From Nocardia sp. NBC_01329 (lineage in GTDB: Bacteria > Actinomycetota > Actinomycetes > Mycobacteriales > Mycobacteriaceae): a stretch of 64,000 bases of DNA. Of the stretch, positions 35,328 to 44,133 are shown one piece after another; the first letter of the stretch is position 1; each line of letters starts with the position of its first letter. The stretch spans positions 1,798,001-1,862,000 of the forward strand of contig NZ_CP108381.1 in assembly GCF_035956715.1 (NCBI RefSeq), read 5' to 3'. The notes beneath the pieces are model-generated. The model ran no database searches. It was given only the letters and a program-made list of their open reading frames with translations, and was not told the origin of the DNA. Both the position numbers and the translations under genes were made by a program.

Positions 35328-36362
35328 ATGAAATCCGTCAAATCCGTCCGTCTGCTGTTGGTCGTCGCCGGCTTGCTGGCGGCGGCTTGTCTGTCCGCCT
35401 GCAGCTCATCCGGACAGGGCGGAGGATCGACCACGAAGGATGGGCTGATCTCGATCAAGCTCGGGTGGCAGAAGATCCCGACGGTCGCACCGAACTACCT
35501 GATGGTCGAGGAAGGTGAGAAGTACGGTCTGGACATCGAACTGGTCGAGTTCAACCGCTACTCCGACATGCGGGTCGCGCTGGAGAACGGCTCGATCGAC
35601 TTCGGGACCGTCGGCCCCGGGGATGTCGCGTTGTCCGCCGACTCCAGGAAGTCGCAACTGGTCGCCCTCGCCGGTCAGGCGACCGGAGCCGATCTCTTGG
35701 CCAAACGCGCGGGATCAGGACCTCTCAGCTGGAAGGACCTGGCATCGGGCAGCGTCCGCTTCGGCAGCTTCGGGGCCGGCATCGCCTGGGTCAAGACGCT
35801 GGCGACGCTGGACCAGCACGGCTACGACATCGGTGAGGTGAACGAGATCAAGATCGCCGGGACGATCCAGGACGTGATACAGACACTGAAGTCCGGCGGT
35901 ACGGACGTCGTGATGAACGTCGATCCGGCGATAGCGCAAGGTGTCGAGGACGGCTACGCGGAGTATGCCGACGAGCTGGACATCAACTCGTCGCCGCTCG
36001 GGGCTCAGAACTCGCTCTTCGTTGCCAACCGCGAGCTCCTCGACAAGCCTGATGTCATCAGCCGCGTCCTGAAGAACTACGTGGCGCAGATCGAGCGTCT
36101 GAACACGGAGCCGGGTCTCTGGGCGTCTGTCTACCAGCGCTACTCGGGAATCGAGCTTCCCGTGGCGCAGGAGTCGCTGAAGCGCATTCGTCTCGATCTT
36201 CATTTCTCCCAGCAGGAGCTGGTGGCCTTCGCGGACTTCCTGGCTCGGAAGGGCATTGCACAGAACGCGCAGCTCGCCGCGACAGTCGGCGATCAGTACG
36301 ACTTCGGCCCCCTCGCGGACGTGACCGGGAAGTCACCCGAAGAGCTCGGCAGGTCCGAATGA
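35328..36362 (+). CDS. ABC transporter substrate-binding lipoprotein (NMT1/SsuA-like)
   Basis: A 344-residue lipoprotein with signal MKSVKSVRLLLVVAGLLAAA and lipobox LSAC (Cys about residue 24). The mature protein is NMT1/SsuA-like: LGWQKIPTVAPNYLMVEEGE, the FNRYSDMRVALENGSIDFGT ligand-recognition region, and GPGDVALSADSRKSQLVALA. It differs from the binding protein at 20437 in most positions, so a different ligand is likely. GGAG lies 6 bases before the ATG, which I prefer to an in-frame ATG 39 bases upstream because the signal peptide begins here. It leads a coupled six-gene operon. Confidence 0.85.
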   Translation: MKSVKSVRLLLVVAGLLAAACLSACSSSGQGGGSTTKDGLISIKLGWQKIPTVAPNYLMVEEGEKYGLDIELVEFNRYSDMRVALENGSIDFGTVGPGDVALSADSRKSQLVALAGQATGADLLAKRAGSGPLSWKDLASGSVRFGSFGAGIAWVKTLATLDQHGYDIGEVNEIKIAGTIQDVIQTLKSGGTDVVMNVDPAIAQGVEDGYAEYADELDINSSPLGAQNSLFVANRELLDKPDVISRVLKNYVAQIERLNTEPGLWASVYQRYSGIELPVAQESLKRIRLDLHFSQQELVAFADFLARKGIAQNAQLAATVGDQYDFGPLADVTGKSPEELGRSE

Positions 36363-37216
36363 CGATCGTTGTGCACCGCAGACGTGTGGACGGCCGGGGC
36401 GGTCGGGCGGTGAGTGCGTCGGAGGCCCGGGTGGGTTGGACGGATCGTCGCGCCGGCCGACTGGTGTTCGGACTCGTCGTTCCGGCTGCTCTCGCCCTGA
36501 TATTGCAGGTCCTGGCCGGCCGGGGCCTCCTGCCGGGCACTATTCCACCGCCCAGTGTGGTCGCCGAGTCGCTGTGGCACTGGGTCGCGGGAACTCCCAA
36601 GTCATCCGTCGACCTGTACGCCGGCACTTGGTGGGATCAGGTGTGGGGGAGCGGCCGGCGAGTCTTGCTGGGCTACCTGGTGGCGACCGTCGCCGCTGTC
36701 CCACTGGGCGTTCTGCTCGGCGGGAATCGGGTCGCGTTTCTCGCGCTGGACCCGATGATTCATGCCCTGCGTACGATTCCCGCGCCATCGTGGGTCCCGT
36801 TCTCGCTCGTGGTGTTCGGGCTCAGCCCGCTGTCGGCTGTGTGGTTGATCGCGCTCGTGGCGTTCTTCCCCATCGTGGTCAACACGGTGATCGGGGTACA
36901 GCAGGTACCGGCCATTTATCGTGACGCGGGGCGCATGCTCGGTGCTTCGACCTTCGTGATCTGGACGCGAGTGCTGTTCCCGGCGGCCCTGCCGTTCGTC
37001 TTCGTCGGCCTGCGTCTCGGCGTCGGCATGGCCTGGATCGCCGTGGTCGTCAGCGAGTTGATCGGTGTCAAGAGCGGACTCGGGTACAGCCTCTACCAGG
37101 CGTACCAGTTCGGCCGGATGGACATAATGATCGCGGCGATGTTCACGCTCGGCGTGCTCGGGGTCGTGTCGGACCGAGTGGTCGGCGCGATCGGGAGATC
37201 GGTGGTGGGCCGATGA
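36359..37216 (+). CDS. ABC transporter permease (SsuC-like)
   Basis: A 285-residue permease with about six membrane helices after a basic 35-residue N-terminus. Landmarks are VLLGYLVATVAAVPLGVLLG, HALRTIPAPSWVPFSLVVFG and the EAA loop QQVPAIYRDAGRMLGASTFV, with VGMAWIAVVVSELIGVKSGL near the end. These are standard for the SsuC/TauC/NMT1-linked permeases. It overlaps its neighbours by ATGA at both ends, so binding protein, permease and ATPase are made together. Confidence 0.87.
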   Translation: MTIVVHRRRVDGRGGRAVSASEARVGWTDRRAGRLVFGLVVPAALALILQVLAGRGLLPGTIPPPSVVAESLWHWVAGTPKSSVDLYAGTWWDQVWGSGRRVLLGYLVATVAAVPLGVLLGGNRVAFLALDPMIHALRTIPAPSWVPFSLVVFGLSPLSAVWLIALVAFFPIVVNTVIGVQQVPAIYRDAGRMLGASTFVIWTRVLFPAALPFVFVGLRLGVGMAWIAVVVSELIGVKSGLGYSLYQAYQFGRMDIMIAAMFTLGVLGVVSDRVVGAIGRSVVGR

Positions 37217-38016
37217 ACGCCGCACTGAGCGAGCCCGCCGTCGAGATGAGCGCAGTGTCCCAGTCGTTCGACGAGATGGCCGTCCTGGAGGACTTCAGTC
37301 TGACGGTGAACAGAGGTGAGTTCGTTTCCCTCGTCGGACCGAGCGGGTGCGGGAAGTCCACGATCCTGAACCTCATCGCCGGTTTCGCCCATCCGACCCG
37401 CGGCACGGTCCGAGCGGGCGGCCGTCCGGTCACACACCCCGGCCCCGACCGGGGAGTGTGCTTCCAGCAGGCAGCACTGTTCCCCTGGCTGTCGGTCGTC
37501 GACAACGTGACCTTCGGTCCGCGGGCCCGCCACGAGCTGGATCCACAGCGACGAGCCCGGGCGGTCAGGATGCTCCAGGAATTTGGTCTCGGCGAGTTCC
37601 TCCGCCACCGCCCAGCTCAGCTGTCCGGTGGAATGCAGCAACGGGCAGCGATCGCCCGGGTGCTCGTGAACGAGCCCGATGTCCTCCTGATGGACGAGCC
37701 GTTCGGAGCTCTCGACGCGCAGACCCGCCTCCGCATGCAGCGCTTCCTCACCGAGGTGCAAGACGAGTTCGGCTGCACCATCGTGTTCATCACCCACGAC
37801 ATCGACGAGGCGTTGCTGATGAGTGACCGGGTGCTCGTTCTGAGTCGTCGTCCGGCACATGTCGTGGACGAGATCGTAGTGGAGGCGCCGCGGCCCCGGA
37901 CACCTGACTACCTGCTGACGGAGGACTTCCGGCGACACAAGGCACGAGCTTTCACCGCGCTGGAGTCTCTTTCCGCCGAGAGATCCCTTGGCGATCGAGG
38001 AGATGAACATGCCTGA
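37213..38016 (+). CDS. ABC transporter ATPase (SsuB-like)
   Basis: A 267-residue ATPase with Walker A GPSGCGKST (about residues 43-51), Q-loop VCFQQAALFPWLSVVDNVTF, signature LSGGMQQRAAIARVL, Walker B VLLMDEPFGALDAQTR and switch His in VFITHDIDEALLMSDR. The stop lies 8 bases inside the start of the hydratase gene, so translation continues into the catabolic genes. This links the imported molecule to the enzymes that follow. Confidence 0.88.
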   Translation: MNAALSEPAVEMSAVSQSFDEMAVLEDFSLTVNRGEFVSLVGPSGCGKSTILNLIAGFAHPTRGTVRAGGRPVTHPGPDRGVCFQQAALFPWLSVVDNVTFGPRARHELDPQRRARAVRMLQEFGLGEFLRHRPAQLSGGMQQRAAIARVLVNEPDVLLMDEPFGALDAQTRLRMQRFLTEVQDEFGCTIVFITHDIDEALLMSDRVLVLSRRPAHVVDEIVVEAPRPRTPDYLLTEDFRRHKARAFTALESLSAERSLGDRGDEHA

Positions 38017-38857
38017 ACCGGACCTGCCCGAACGCTCACTGGACAGCACCATCCAGCCGACCGGCTTCCAGTCGATCCGAGTGTCCCGTGCCGGGACCGT
38101 CGCCACGATCCGTCTGCTTCCCGAAGACGGTGCGCTCGCGCCGGAGAACATCGATCGCCCGGTGACGATGTTCGCGCAGCACAAGGAGTTGGGTATCGCG
38201 GTCGAATGGCTGGCCCGCGACGAGTCGACGAGGGTCATCGTTCTCACCGGCGCCGACGACGCCTTCGTCGTCCCGTCCGCGACGAGGTCATGGACACTGA
38301 AAGACTTGGCCCCGAGCGAGGACTGGGCGCTAATGCAGGGGCTTCGCCAGACCCTGACCGCCATCCTCGACGCCGACACGCCGGTGATCGCGCGGGTCAA
38401 CGGCGATGCGATCGGCTACGGCTCGAGCTTGGTCTACGCATGCGACTTCGTGGTCGCGGCCGAGGATGCCCTGATCGCAGACCATCATTTGGGGATGGGC
38501 GACCTGCCGTACGGCCGAGCCGACTTCGGATTCGTTCCGGGCGACGGCGGCAGTGTCTTCGTGCCGCTGCACATGCCTCCCGCGATGGCCCGTGAGTACC
38601 TGATGCTCGCGCGGTCCTGGTCGACGACCGAACTCGCGGCCGCGGGGGTCATCAATTACGCGGTTCCGCAAGACCGCCTGGACGAGACCGTGGAGAGCCT
38701 GATCACGGGACTGCTGCGTCGGCCACGGTACGCGCTGGCATGGACCAAACGGGTGCTCAATCAGCCGTTCAGACAACGTTTCACCGAGGGCTACGAGGCC
38801 GGTATCGCCTACGAGATGTTGAACATCTATCAGCGACGAGCGGAGATCCACCGATGA
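38009..38857 (+). CDS. Enoyl-CoA hydratase/isomerase family protein
   Basis: Crotonase-fold protein of 282 residues with an extended N-terminus. Core segments are DDAFVVPSATRSWTLKDL in the place of the first oxyanion loop (normally FSAGxD, here clearly divergent) and ARVNGDAIGYGSSLVYACDF for the second (usual GGG/C pattern replaced by GYGSS). The usual catalytic glutamates are not obvious, so a non-hydratase reaction such as C-C bond cleavage or an isomerisation is possible. GAGGAG lies 6 bases upstream of ATG 38009. It is coupled to the ATPase gene and the SDR gene. Confidence 0.8.
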   Translation: MPEPDLPERSLDSTIQPTGFQSIRVSRAGTVATIRLLPEDGALAPENIDRPVTMFAQHKELGIAVEWLARDESTRVIVLTGADDAFVVPSATRSWTLKDLAPSEDWALMQGLRQTLTAILDADTPVIARVNGDAIGYGSSLVYACDFVVAAEDALIADHHLGMGDLPYGRADFGFVPGDGGSVFVPLHMPPAMAREYLMLARSWSTTELAAAGVINYAVPQDRLDETVESLITGLLRRPRYALAWTKRVLNQPFRQRFTEGYEAGIAYEMLNIYQRRAEIHR

Positions 38858-39609
38858 CAACACCGGGCGGCGGGCGGGTCGCCATCGTGACGGGAGCCGC
38901 CGGCGGTATCGGATCAGCGATTGTGGCGAGGCTGATCGGTGAGGGGTACCGGGTCGCGGCCGTGGACATCGATGCCGCCGGTCTCGCCGCGCTCGTCGAG
39001 CGGATCGCGTCGACCGCTCTGCGTACGTTCGTGTTCGACACGGCCGGGGACGCCACGCGCGGAGTGGAAGACATCGTCGCAGAGCTGGGCTCGGTGCACG
39101 CGTTGGTCAACAACGCCGGAGTACTCCGCTCGGGCGACGCGCTGGCCACCTCCGACTCGGACTGGGCCTACGTCATGCACGGGAGCCTGACCGGCACGTT
39201 CCAGATGAGTAGGGCAGTGCTGCCGTGCCTGCTGGCGCAAGGTGCCGGTGCGATCGTCAACATCGGCAGCGTCGCCGCCGTCGTCGGACTGAAGAACCGC
39301 GTGGCGTACTGCGCCGCGAAGGCCGGAGTGCTCGGCCTGACCCGTGCCATGGCGGCCGACCACGCGGCTGCCGGAGTCAGGATCAACGCAGTCAACCCGG
39401 GCACGACCGAGACAGCCATGGTGGCCGCCGTGATCGCGGGATCAGCGGATCCAGAGGCGACGCGTGCCATCTGGTCGAGCCGGCAGCCGGTCGGCCGGAT
39501 GGGGCGCCCGGCGGAAATCGCTGCCGCGGTGTCGTTTCTGGTCAGCGACGAGGCGAGCTACATGTCGGGATCGGTGATCACGGTCGACGGTGGGCTGTCG
39601 GCCATATGA
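38854..39609 (+). CDS. Short-chain dehydrogenase/reductase (FabG-like)
   Basis: A 251-residue classical SDR with all catalytic elements: TGAAGGIGSAIVARLIGEG cofactor loop, NNAGV at about residue 88, Ser in VNIGSVAAVVG, YCAAKAG (YxxxK) around residue 151, and the C-terminal SYMSGSVITVDGGLSAI. The coenzyme-binding segment AVDIDAAG has Asp after beta-2, favouring NAD(H) over NADP(H). It would oxidise a secondary alcohol to a ketone, which is the substrate type of the flavin monooxygenase encoded next. Overlapping codons join it to both neighbours. Confidence 0.87.
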   Translation: MTTPGGGRVAIVTGAAGGIGSAIVARLIGEGYRVAAVDIDAAGLAALVERIASTALRTFVFDTAGDATRGVEDIVAELGSVHALVNNAGVLRSGDALATSDSDWAYVMHGSLTGTFQMSRAVLPCLLAQGAGAIVNIGSVAAVVGLKNRVAYCAAKAGVLGLTRAMAADHAAAGVRINAVNPGTTETAMVAAVIAGSADPEATRAIWSSRQPVGRMGRPAEIAAAVSFLVSDEASYMSGSVITVDGGLSAI

Positions 39610-41474
39610 GCGGCCCGGCACCCGGCCTGAGCCGAACCGAGGAGCAGGCGCTGCTGTCGGCGGATCCGGTGATCTTGTCAGTTGCTCTCGCGCACACCAC
39701 GAACGATCCGAGTTGGTTGGCTTACGGACGAGACACTCGCGACGTGGGCCCGGACCTCCTCGCCCGAGCCGTTCGAGTCCTGGAAAAAGTCCGCCGGAAC
39801 GCGCTGGCGGAGCCATGTCAGCCGTCGGACTCGCTTCTCCGCGAGCTGTATGCGGCGGTGGCCGGCCAGGACGCCGACGGTGGACAGTTGGCCAGGCTGC
39901 GCAGCGATCTGGGCATCGATCGGGCACCGGATCCGGTGCTCGGCCCAGGACATCGCCGTCGGCCGACGGTGACAGTGATCGGTGCGGGTCTGTCCGGGCT
40001 GTGCATGGCATCGAAGCTGACCCGCGCTGGATTCGACGTCGCGGTGCTCGAGCGCAGCGGGGGCCTGGGCGGTGTCTGGTTCGACAACAGCTATCCCGGC
40101 TGTGGAGTCGACACGCATCCGTTCGAGTACGAGTTGGCTGCGCACCGCGCCGGGCAGTGGAGTAATGCCTTTCCGAGCCGTGACGAGATCTTGCGGTACG
40201 TCGAGTCGATCGCGGACCAGGAAGGTCTGCGCGATCTCGTCCACCTCAACACGCGGGTCACCGGCGCGGAATGGGACGCCGGCGCAGCGCAGTGGGTGCT
40301 CGAGATCGCAGCTCTCGACGGCGGACGACGGCAGATCCGGACCGACGTGTTGATCAGCGCGGTCGGCAGTCTGAACCAGCCCAAACCGGCCGGGATCGCG
40401 GAGCTCGACCAGTTCGAGGGAGCAGTGTTCCACACATCCGCCTGGGAGCATGACGTCCCGTTGGCGGGACGCCGCATCGGACTGATCGGTAACGGCTCGA
40501 GCGGGATCCAGGTGGCCCGTCATCTCGCCGACCTCGGGCACCTGACCGTGTTCCAGCGATCGGCCGCCTGGATTGCTCCGCGAAGTACCGGCCGGGCGAA
40601 CGGCGAGATCGACGAGATGGGCCGATGGCTGTGCCGCAATGTGCCGCACTACGAGGAATGGCTGCGGGTGACGCTGTCGTGGGAGCTCGGGGACAAGAAC
40701 TACGGCCGCCTTGTCGTCGATCAGTCCTGGCGCGGCCCGCACGGTATCAACGAGTCGAACGAGCGACTGCGGTGCGAGCTGGTCGAGTACATCCGATCGG
40801 AGCTCGGTGCTCGGACGGATCTGCTCGACCGGGTGGTGCCGGACTATCCGCCGTACGTCAAACGCATGGTCATGGACAACGCGTACTACCGCACCCTGGC
40901 CCGCCCGGGAGTCCGTCTGGTGACCGAGCCGATCCAGCGGGCTACCGCGACGGGACTGATGACGCTCGACGGCGGACACCACGACCTCGACGTGCTGGTC
41001 CTGGCCAACGGTTTCCGGGGCACCCAGTTCCTGTGGCCGCTCGAACTGCGGGGGCGTTCGGGACGTACGCCGGCGGAGATAGCGGGCCGCGACGACGAAG
41101 CTCGCGCCTATCTGGGGATCGCCATGCCCGAATTCCCGAACTTCTTCAGTCTCCACGGTCCCAATTCGGGTGCCGGACACGGGGGATCGGCGTCCTTCGT
41201 CGCCGACTGCCAGAGCCACTACATCCTGCGCTGTCTCCTGGCCATGGTGGAGGCCGGCGCTCGCACCGTCGAGTGCGCCGTCGAGGCGTTCGACGAGTAC
41301 AACACGCGGCTCGACGAAGGTCTGCGCAGGATGGTTTGGTCACACGACGGAGTCGAGAGCAGGTTTCGCAGCCGCAGTGGACGCGTGGTCGTGAATCATC
41401 CATGGACCTGGCACGACTACTGGACCATGACCAGAGCGCCGGCGCCGGGTGTGCTGCGGTTGGGCGGGCATTGA
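39606..41474 (+). CDS. FAD-dependent monooxygenase, Baeyer-Villiger type
   Basis: A 622-residue flavoprotein. Residues about 1-120 are a helical extension found in some actinobacterial BVMO-like proteins. Then come the first Rossmann motif TVIGAGLSGLCMASKLTRAG, the BVMO fingerprint FEGAVFHTSAWE (FxGxxxHxxxW), and the NADPH-binding GLIGNGSSGIQVARHLADLG. PYVKRMVMDNAYYRTLARPG and GPNSGAGHGGSASF are also typical. The reaction would insert oxygen next to a ketone to give an ester or lactone, using NADPH and O2. It is last in an importer-hydratase-SDR-BVMO operon; the SDR could supply the ketone. Confidence 0.86.
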   Translation: MSGPAPGLSRTEEQALLSADPVILSVALAHTTNDPSWLAYGRDTRDVGPDLLARAVRVLEKVRRNALAEPCQPSDSLLRELYAAVAGQDADGGQLARLRSDLGIDRAPDPVLGPGHRRRPTVTVIGAGLSGLCMASKLTRAGFDVAVLERSGGLGGVWFDNSYPGCGVDTHPFEYELAAHRAGQWSNAFPSRDEILRYVESIADQEGLRDLVHLNTRVTGAEWDAGAAQWVLEIAALDGGRRQIRTDVLISAVGSLNQPKPAGIAELDQFEGAVFHTSAWEHDVPLAGRRIGLIGNGSSGIQVARHLADLGHLTVFQRSAAWIAPRSTGRANGEIDEMGRWLCRNVPHYEEWLRVTLSWELGDKNYGRLVVDQSWRGPHGINESNERLRCELVEYIRSELGARTDLLDRVVPDYPPYVKRMVMDNAYYRTLARPGVRLVTEPIQRATATGLMTLDGGHHDLDVLVLANGFRGTQFLWPLELRGRSGRTPAEIAGRDDEARAYLGIAMPEFPNFFSLHGPNSGAGHGGSASFVADCQSHYILRCLLAMVEAGARTVECAVEAFDEYNTRLDEGLRRMVWSHDGVESRFRSRSGRVVVNHPWTWHDYWTMTRAPAPGVLRLGGH

Positions 41475-41551
41475 CGCCTCGATCCGCCGAATCGACGTCG
41501 TAGACCTGGCGATATTCGTCTACATCACCGTTTCCGAGTTCGGGGGCGGGC

Positions 41552-41720
41552 GATGTGGCGGCCACCGCGGACGCGGTTGTTCCCGTTGCCGAACTGGCCG
41601 AGCTGCTCGGCATCGCTATGCACCGGCCGTGGCGCGAGATCATCGACCACGCCCACATACCCGGCACTGATTATCGAGTGCGCGAGTATGTGACGGTGGA
41701 CGCGCCGGGGTTCGCTAGCT
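41552..41720 (+). pseudogene. Possible gene fragment
   Basis: From a GTG at 41552 the plus strand reads VAATADAVVPVAELAELLGI, then HRPWREIIDHAHIPGTDYRV, and loses protein-like character where it meets the fasciclin gene on the other strand. The composition is less basic than neighbouring shadow frames, so it may be the remnant of a gene truncated when the BVMO operon was placed here. No family is recognisable and confidence is low. Confidence 0.25.
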
Positions 41721-42368
41721 GGTGGGCGGCGTCAGGACGCCGTCGATCAGGTAGACGGTGGCGTTCGCGGTTTCGACACCGCCGCAGAGCACTGTGGCCT
41801 CGTTGACGGTGATCCGGTCGCCGGTTCCTGTCACTGTGACTTCGGATCCCTCGACCGTCTGGTGTGTGCCGGCCACGGCGTCGGGTGCCATGCGTCCCGG
41901 TACGACGTGGTAGGTGAGAATGCTGGTCAGCATTGCCGAGTCCGTTTTCAGCGTTTCGAGCGTGGCGGGGTCGAGCGCGGCGAAAGCGTCGTCCACCGGC
42001 GCGAAAAGGGTGAATTCGCCGTTGTTGAGCGTGTCGACGAGATCGACCTGCGGGTTGAGCTGACCGGATACCGCGGAGGTGAGGGTGGTCAACAGCGGGT
42101 TGTTCGAAGCGGCTGTCGCCACGGGTTCTTGTGCCATCGAATCGATCGAGCCGGGCCCGCTCGGTACTTGCTCGGCGTAGGCTGCGCACCCGGCGCCGAC
42201 GGGCCCGGCCATGGCACCGTCAGCCGGTGCAGGCATCGTGGTCGAGGATGTGGGCATCGTGGCGGAGGGGGACTCGGAGTCGCTTGATTCGTCGGTACAC
42301 GCCGACCCGGCGATCGCAATCGCCGACAGTACTGCGATCAGTGCCGCGGGGTGCCTTCGGATCATCAT
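41715..42368 (-). CDS. Fasciclin-domain lipoprotein (MPT70/MPT83-like)
   Basis: A 217-residue surface protein. The N-terminus is a lipoprotein signal with lipobox AGSAC (Cys about 24) and then a Ser/Thr/Pro-rich linker. The FAS1 domain occupies about residues 80-215: [20 protein letters not shown], the H1 motif [26 protein letters not shown] and the closing [15 protein letters not shown] (H2 region). It closely follows the layout of mycobacterial MPB83/MPB70, with the [12 protein letters not shown] segment also characteristic. These proteins sit at the cell surface and mediate adhesion or envelope interactions. The gene is monocistronic. Confidence 0.9.
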   Translation of the reverse strand: MMIRRHPAALIAVLSAIAIAGSACTDESSDSESPSATMPTSSTTMPAPADGAMAGPVGAGCAAYAEQVPSGPGSIDSMAQEPVATAASNNPLLTTLTSAVSGQLNPQVDLVDTLNNGEFTLFAPVDDAFAALDPATLETLKTDSAMLTSILTYHVVPGRMAPDAVAGTHQTVEGSEVTVTGTGDRITVNEATVLCGGVETANATVYLIDGVLTPPTS

Positions 42369-42473
42369 GTCGTGCCTTCCTGTCAGGGGTTGGGTGCCGT
42401 ACTTGCCGTTGGCTCATGAACGGGTGCTGTAGGAACGCGGTAAGCGCCCACGACTGCCTTCCGGCATGGACCT

Positions 42474-42508
42474 CGCATCTAATTCTCTTGATGCGTCGAT
42501 TCTGCATC
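42474..42508. promoter_or_regulatory. Cluster of GCATC/GATGC half-sites upstream of secreted protein
   Basis: CGCATC (42474-42479), GATGCG (42490-42495) and GCATC (42504-42508) form an inverted array 110-140 bases upstream of the secreted-protein start. The same GATGC core recurs as a cluster before crtE (44134-44164), on either side of the MerR gene, so both may be targets of that regulator. Confidence 0.4.
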
Positions 42509-42615
42509 ATTTGGCGCGTAGTGTGAAGTCTCACAGGCGGATATTTCAGGCGGCCGACAACGCTCCGGAAGCCGGGGCACGGCCATGGACAAGCTCGGAA
42601 ATGGAGGAGATCGTC

Positions 42616-43113
42616 ATGTTTCATTTCACTGCTGCGCGCTCACTGGGGTTGATGGTCGGCGTGGGTGCGGCGTCGCTGGTTGCGCTGGCCGCCGGACCGA
42701 CCGCCAATGCCGCGCCGACCGCGACGTGCCCAGCGCCCGGTGCCACATCCGTGCAGACCGATATCGGTGGCGCGTCCTGCTCCGCGACGAGCACCGGAGG
42801 CGGTGCGGCCGCCGCGTATGGGGTCGAGGGCACCGCGGCCGCCGAAGCGGCCTCGACGAGCCTGTCGCTGGCTATCGCACAGAACGGCGGTACGGCGACA
42901 TCGAGCTCGACCTTCTTGTCGGGACCGGCCGCTATCGCCGTGGGACCCGGTGCGCAAGCGACACTGACAGGGGTGCGTCCGGGGCTGTCGATCGGTATCG
43001 CCGGCCCCGGAGCGGCGGTGACCGTCACCGGGGTATCCACCCCGACCTGCACCGGCGGCCCCGCATTCGCCGGAGACTTCCAGACTTTGCAGGGCTGCTT
43101 GTCGCTGCGCTGA
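42616..43113 (+). CDS. Secreted Ala/Gly/Thr-rich protein
   Basis: A 165-residue exported protein with signal peptide FTAARSLGLMVGVGAASLVA and cleavage after ANA (about residue 33). The mature chain is low in charge, with six cysteines (two near ATCPAPG and GASCSAT, others near the end) and many Gly/Ala/Ser/Thr repeats resembling short beta-turn units such as AVGPGAQATL and GIAGPGAAVTV. Similar orphan proteins (the DUF6764 type, from memory) occur in Nocardia and Rhodococcus. GGAGGAG lies 6-7 bases upstream of ATG 42616. It is adjacent to the MerR regulator and shares a possible operator motif with crtE. Confidence 0.7.
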   Translation: MFHFTAARSLGLMVGVGAASLVALAAGPTANAAPTATCPAPGATSVQTDIGGASCSATSTGGGAAAAYGVEGTAAAEAASTSLSLAIAQNGGTATSSSTFLSGPAAIAVGPGAQATLTGVRPGLSIGIAGPGAAVTVTGVSTPTCTGGPAFAGDFQTLQGCLSLR

Positions 43114-43241
43114 GCATCCCCGTCAGGTATGCAGCCGGCCCCGCGCCGCGTTCGGCCATGCCGAGCGGTGCGCCTTCGGCGCCGCGCGGTGGGTTGCAGC
43201 GGTTCGACACTGGCGCGGCTTGCGCTGGTTCGTTGAAAGGT

Positions 43242-44129
43242 GTGCCGAGCTTGGTCGAAGTTGGCGCGGGAGGTAGTGACTCGGTATCCGGCTACACCGT
43301 CGGAGCCGTAGCTGCGATGTTGGATATCCCCATCGCGACACTGCGTAGCTGGAACCAGCGGTACGGCCTGGGCCCCGCGCACCACCGTCCGGGCAGACAC
43401 CGGTATTACTCGGCGAGTGACGTGGCGATGCTGAGCCGGATGGCCGATCTGGTCCGGATCGGCGTGAGCCCGGCCAAAGCGGCGAAAGCCGCCCGCAGCG
43501 CCGCGGATCCGGTGCCTACGCTGGGAGACGTAGCTCCGGTATTGGCCGCTGCCGAGCAGCTGCGAGCCGCCGAGCTCCTGGCCAAGATCACCGCCCATCT
43601 CACGCATTTCGGTGTGGTGACCACGTGGCAGCGGTTGTGCCGGCCCGCGTTCGCCGACATCGTCAGCCGCCAGGATCGAGGAACCGGCCTGATCGATGTG
43701 GAGCATGTCCTGTCCTGGGCGATCACCACCGGTTTGCACCGCGCGGTACCGCCGGTTCACAACGTGGCCGGGCTTGCTCCGGTGCTACTGGCCTGCACCG
43801 CCGGCGAAGGCCACGTACTGCCGTTGGAGGTGCTGCGCGCGGCGCTGGCCGAGGCCGGCGTACCGGCATTGCTACTCGGCTCCGCCGTACCCGACAGCGC
43901 ACTCGCCGACGCGATAGCCAAACAGACCCGCAGCCCCGTGGTGGTGCTGTGGTCCCAAGCGGACCGGACAGCGGCAGCGGAACCGAGTCCCGCCGGAAGC
44001 CGCGAACCTGCCCGGTTACTTCTGGCCGGACCCGGCTGGCCCACGCGCCCCACGCTGCCCGGCGCGCAGCGCCTCGGCTCACTCGAAGAAGCCGTCACCG
44101 AGATCAGCCGGCTGGCACGGACCTGCTGA
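43242..44129 (+). CDS. MerR-family regulator with CarH/LitR-like cobalamin-binding domain
   Basis: A regulator of about 295 residues just upstream of the carotenoid operon. Residues 17-85 are a MerR winged helix (YTVGAVAAMLDIPIATLRSW, NQRYGLGPAHHRPGRHRYYS). Residues about 95-175 match the helical cap of CarH/LitR photoreceptors and keep the Glu-His pair (E154-H155 in LIDVEHVLSW). The tryptophan that sits ten residues earlier in CarH is Gln here. Residues 180-290 form a B12-binding Rossmann-like domain with ACTAGEGHVLPLEVL, where H191 is the lower cobalt ligand position. In CarH, adenosylcobalamin and light control repression of carotenoid genes. The start is uncertain: GTG 43242, TTG 43251 or ATG 43158. 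Confidence 0.8.
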   Translation: MPSLVEVGAGGSDSVSGYTVGAVAAMLDIPIATLRSWNQRYGLGPAHHRPGRHRYYSASDVAMLSRMADLVRIGVSPAKAAKAARSAADPVPTLGDVAPVLAAAEQLRAAELLAKITAHLTHFGVVTTWQRLCRPAFADIVSRQDRGTGLIDVEHVLSWAITTGLHRAVPPVHNVAGLAPVLLACTAGEGHVLPLEVLRAALAEAGVPALLLGSAVPDSALADAIAKQTRSPVVVLWSQADRTAAAEPSPAGSREPARLLLAGPGWPTRPTLPGAQRLGSLEEAVTEISRLARTC

Positions 44130-44133
44130 GCAA

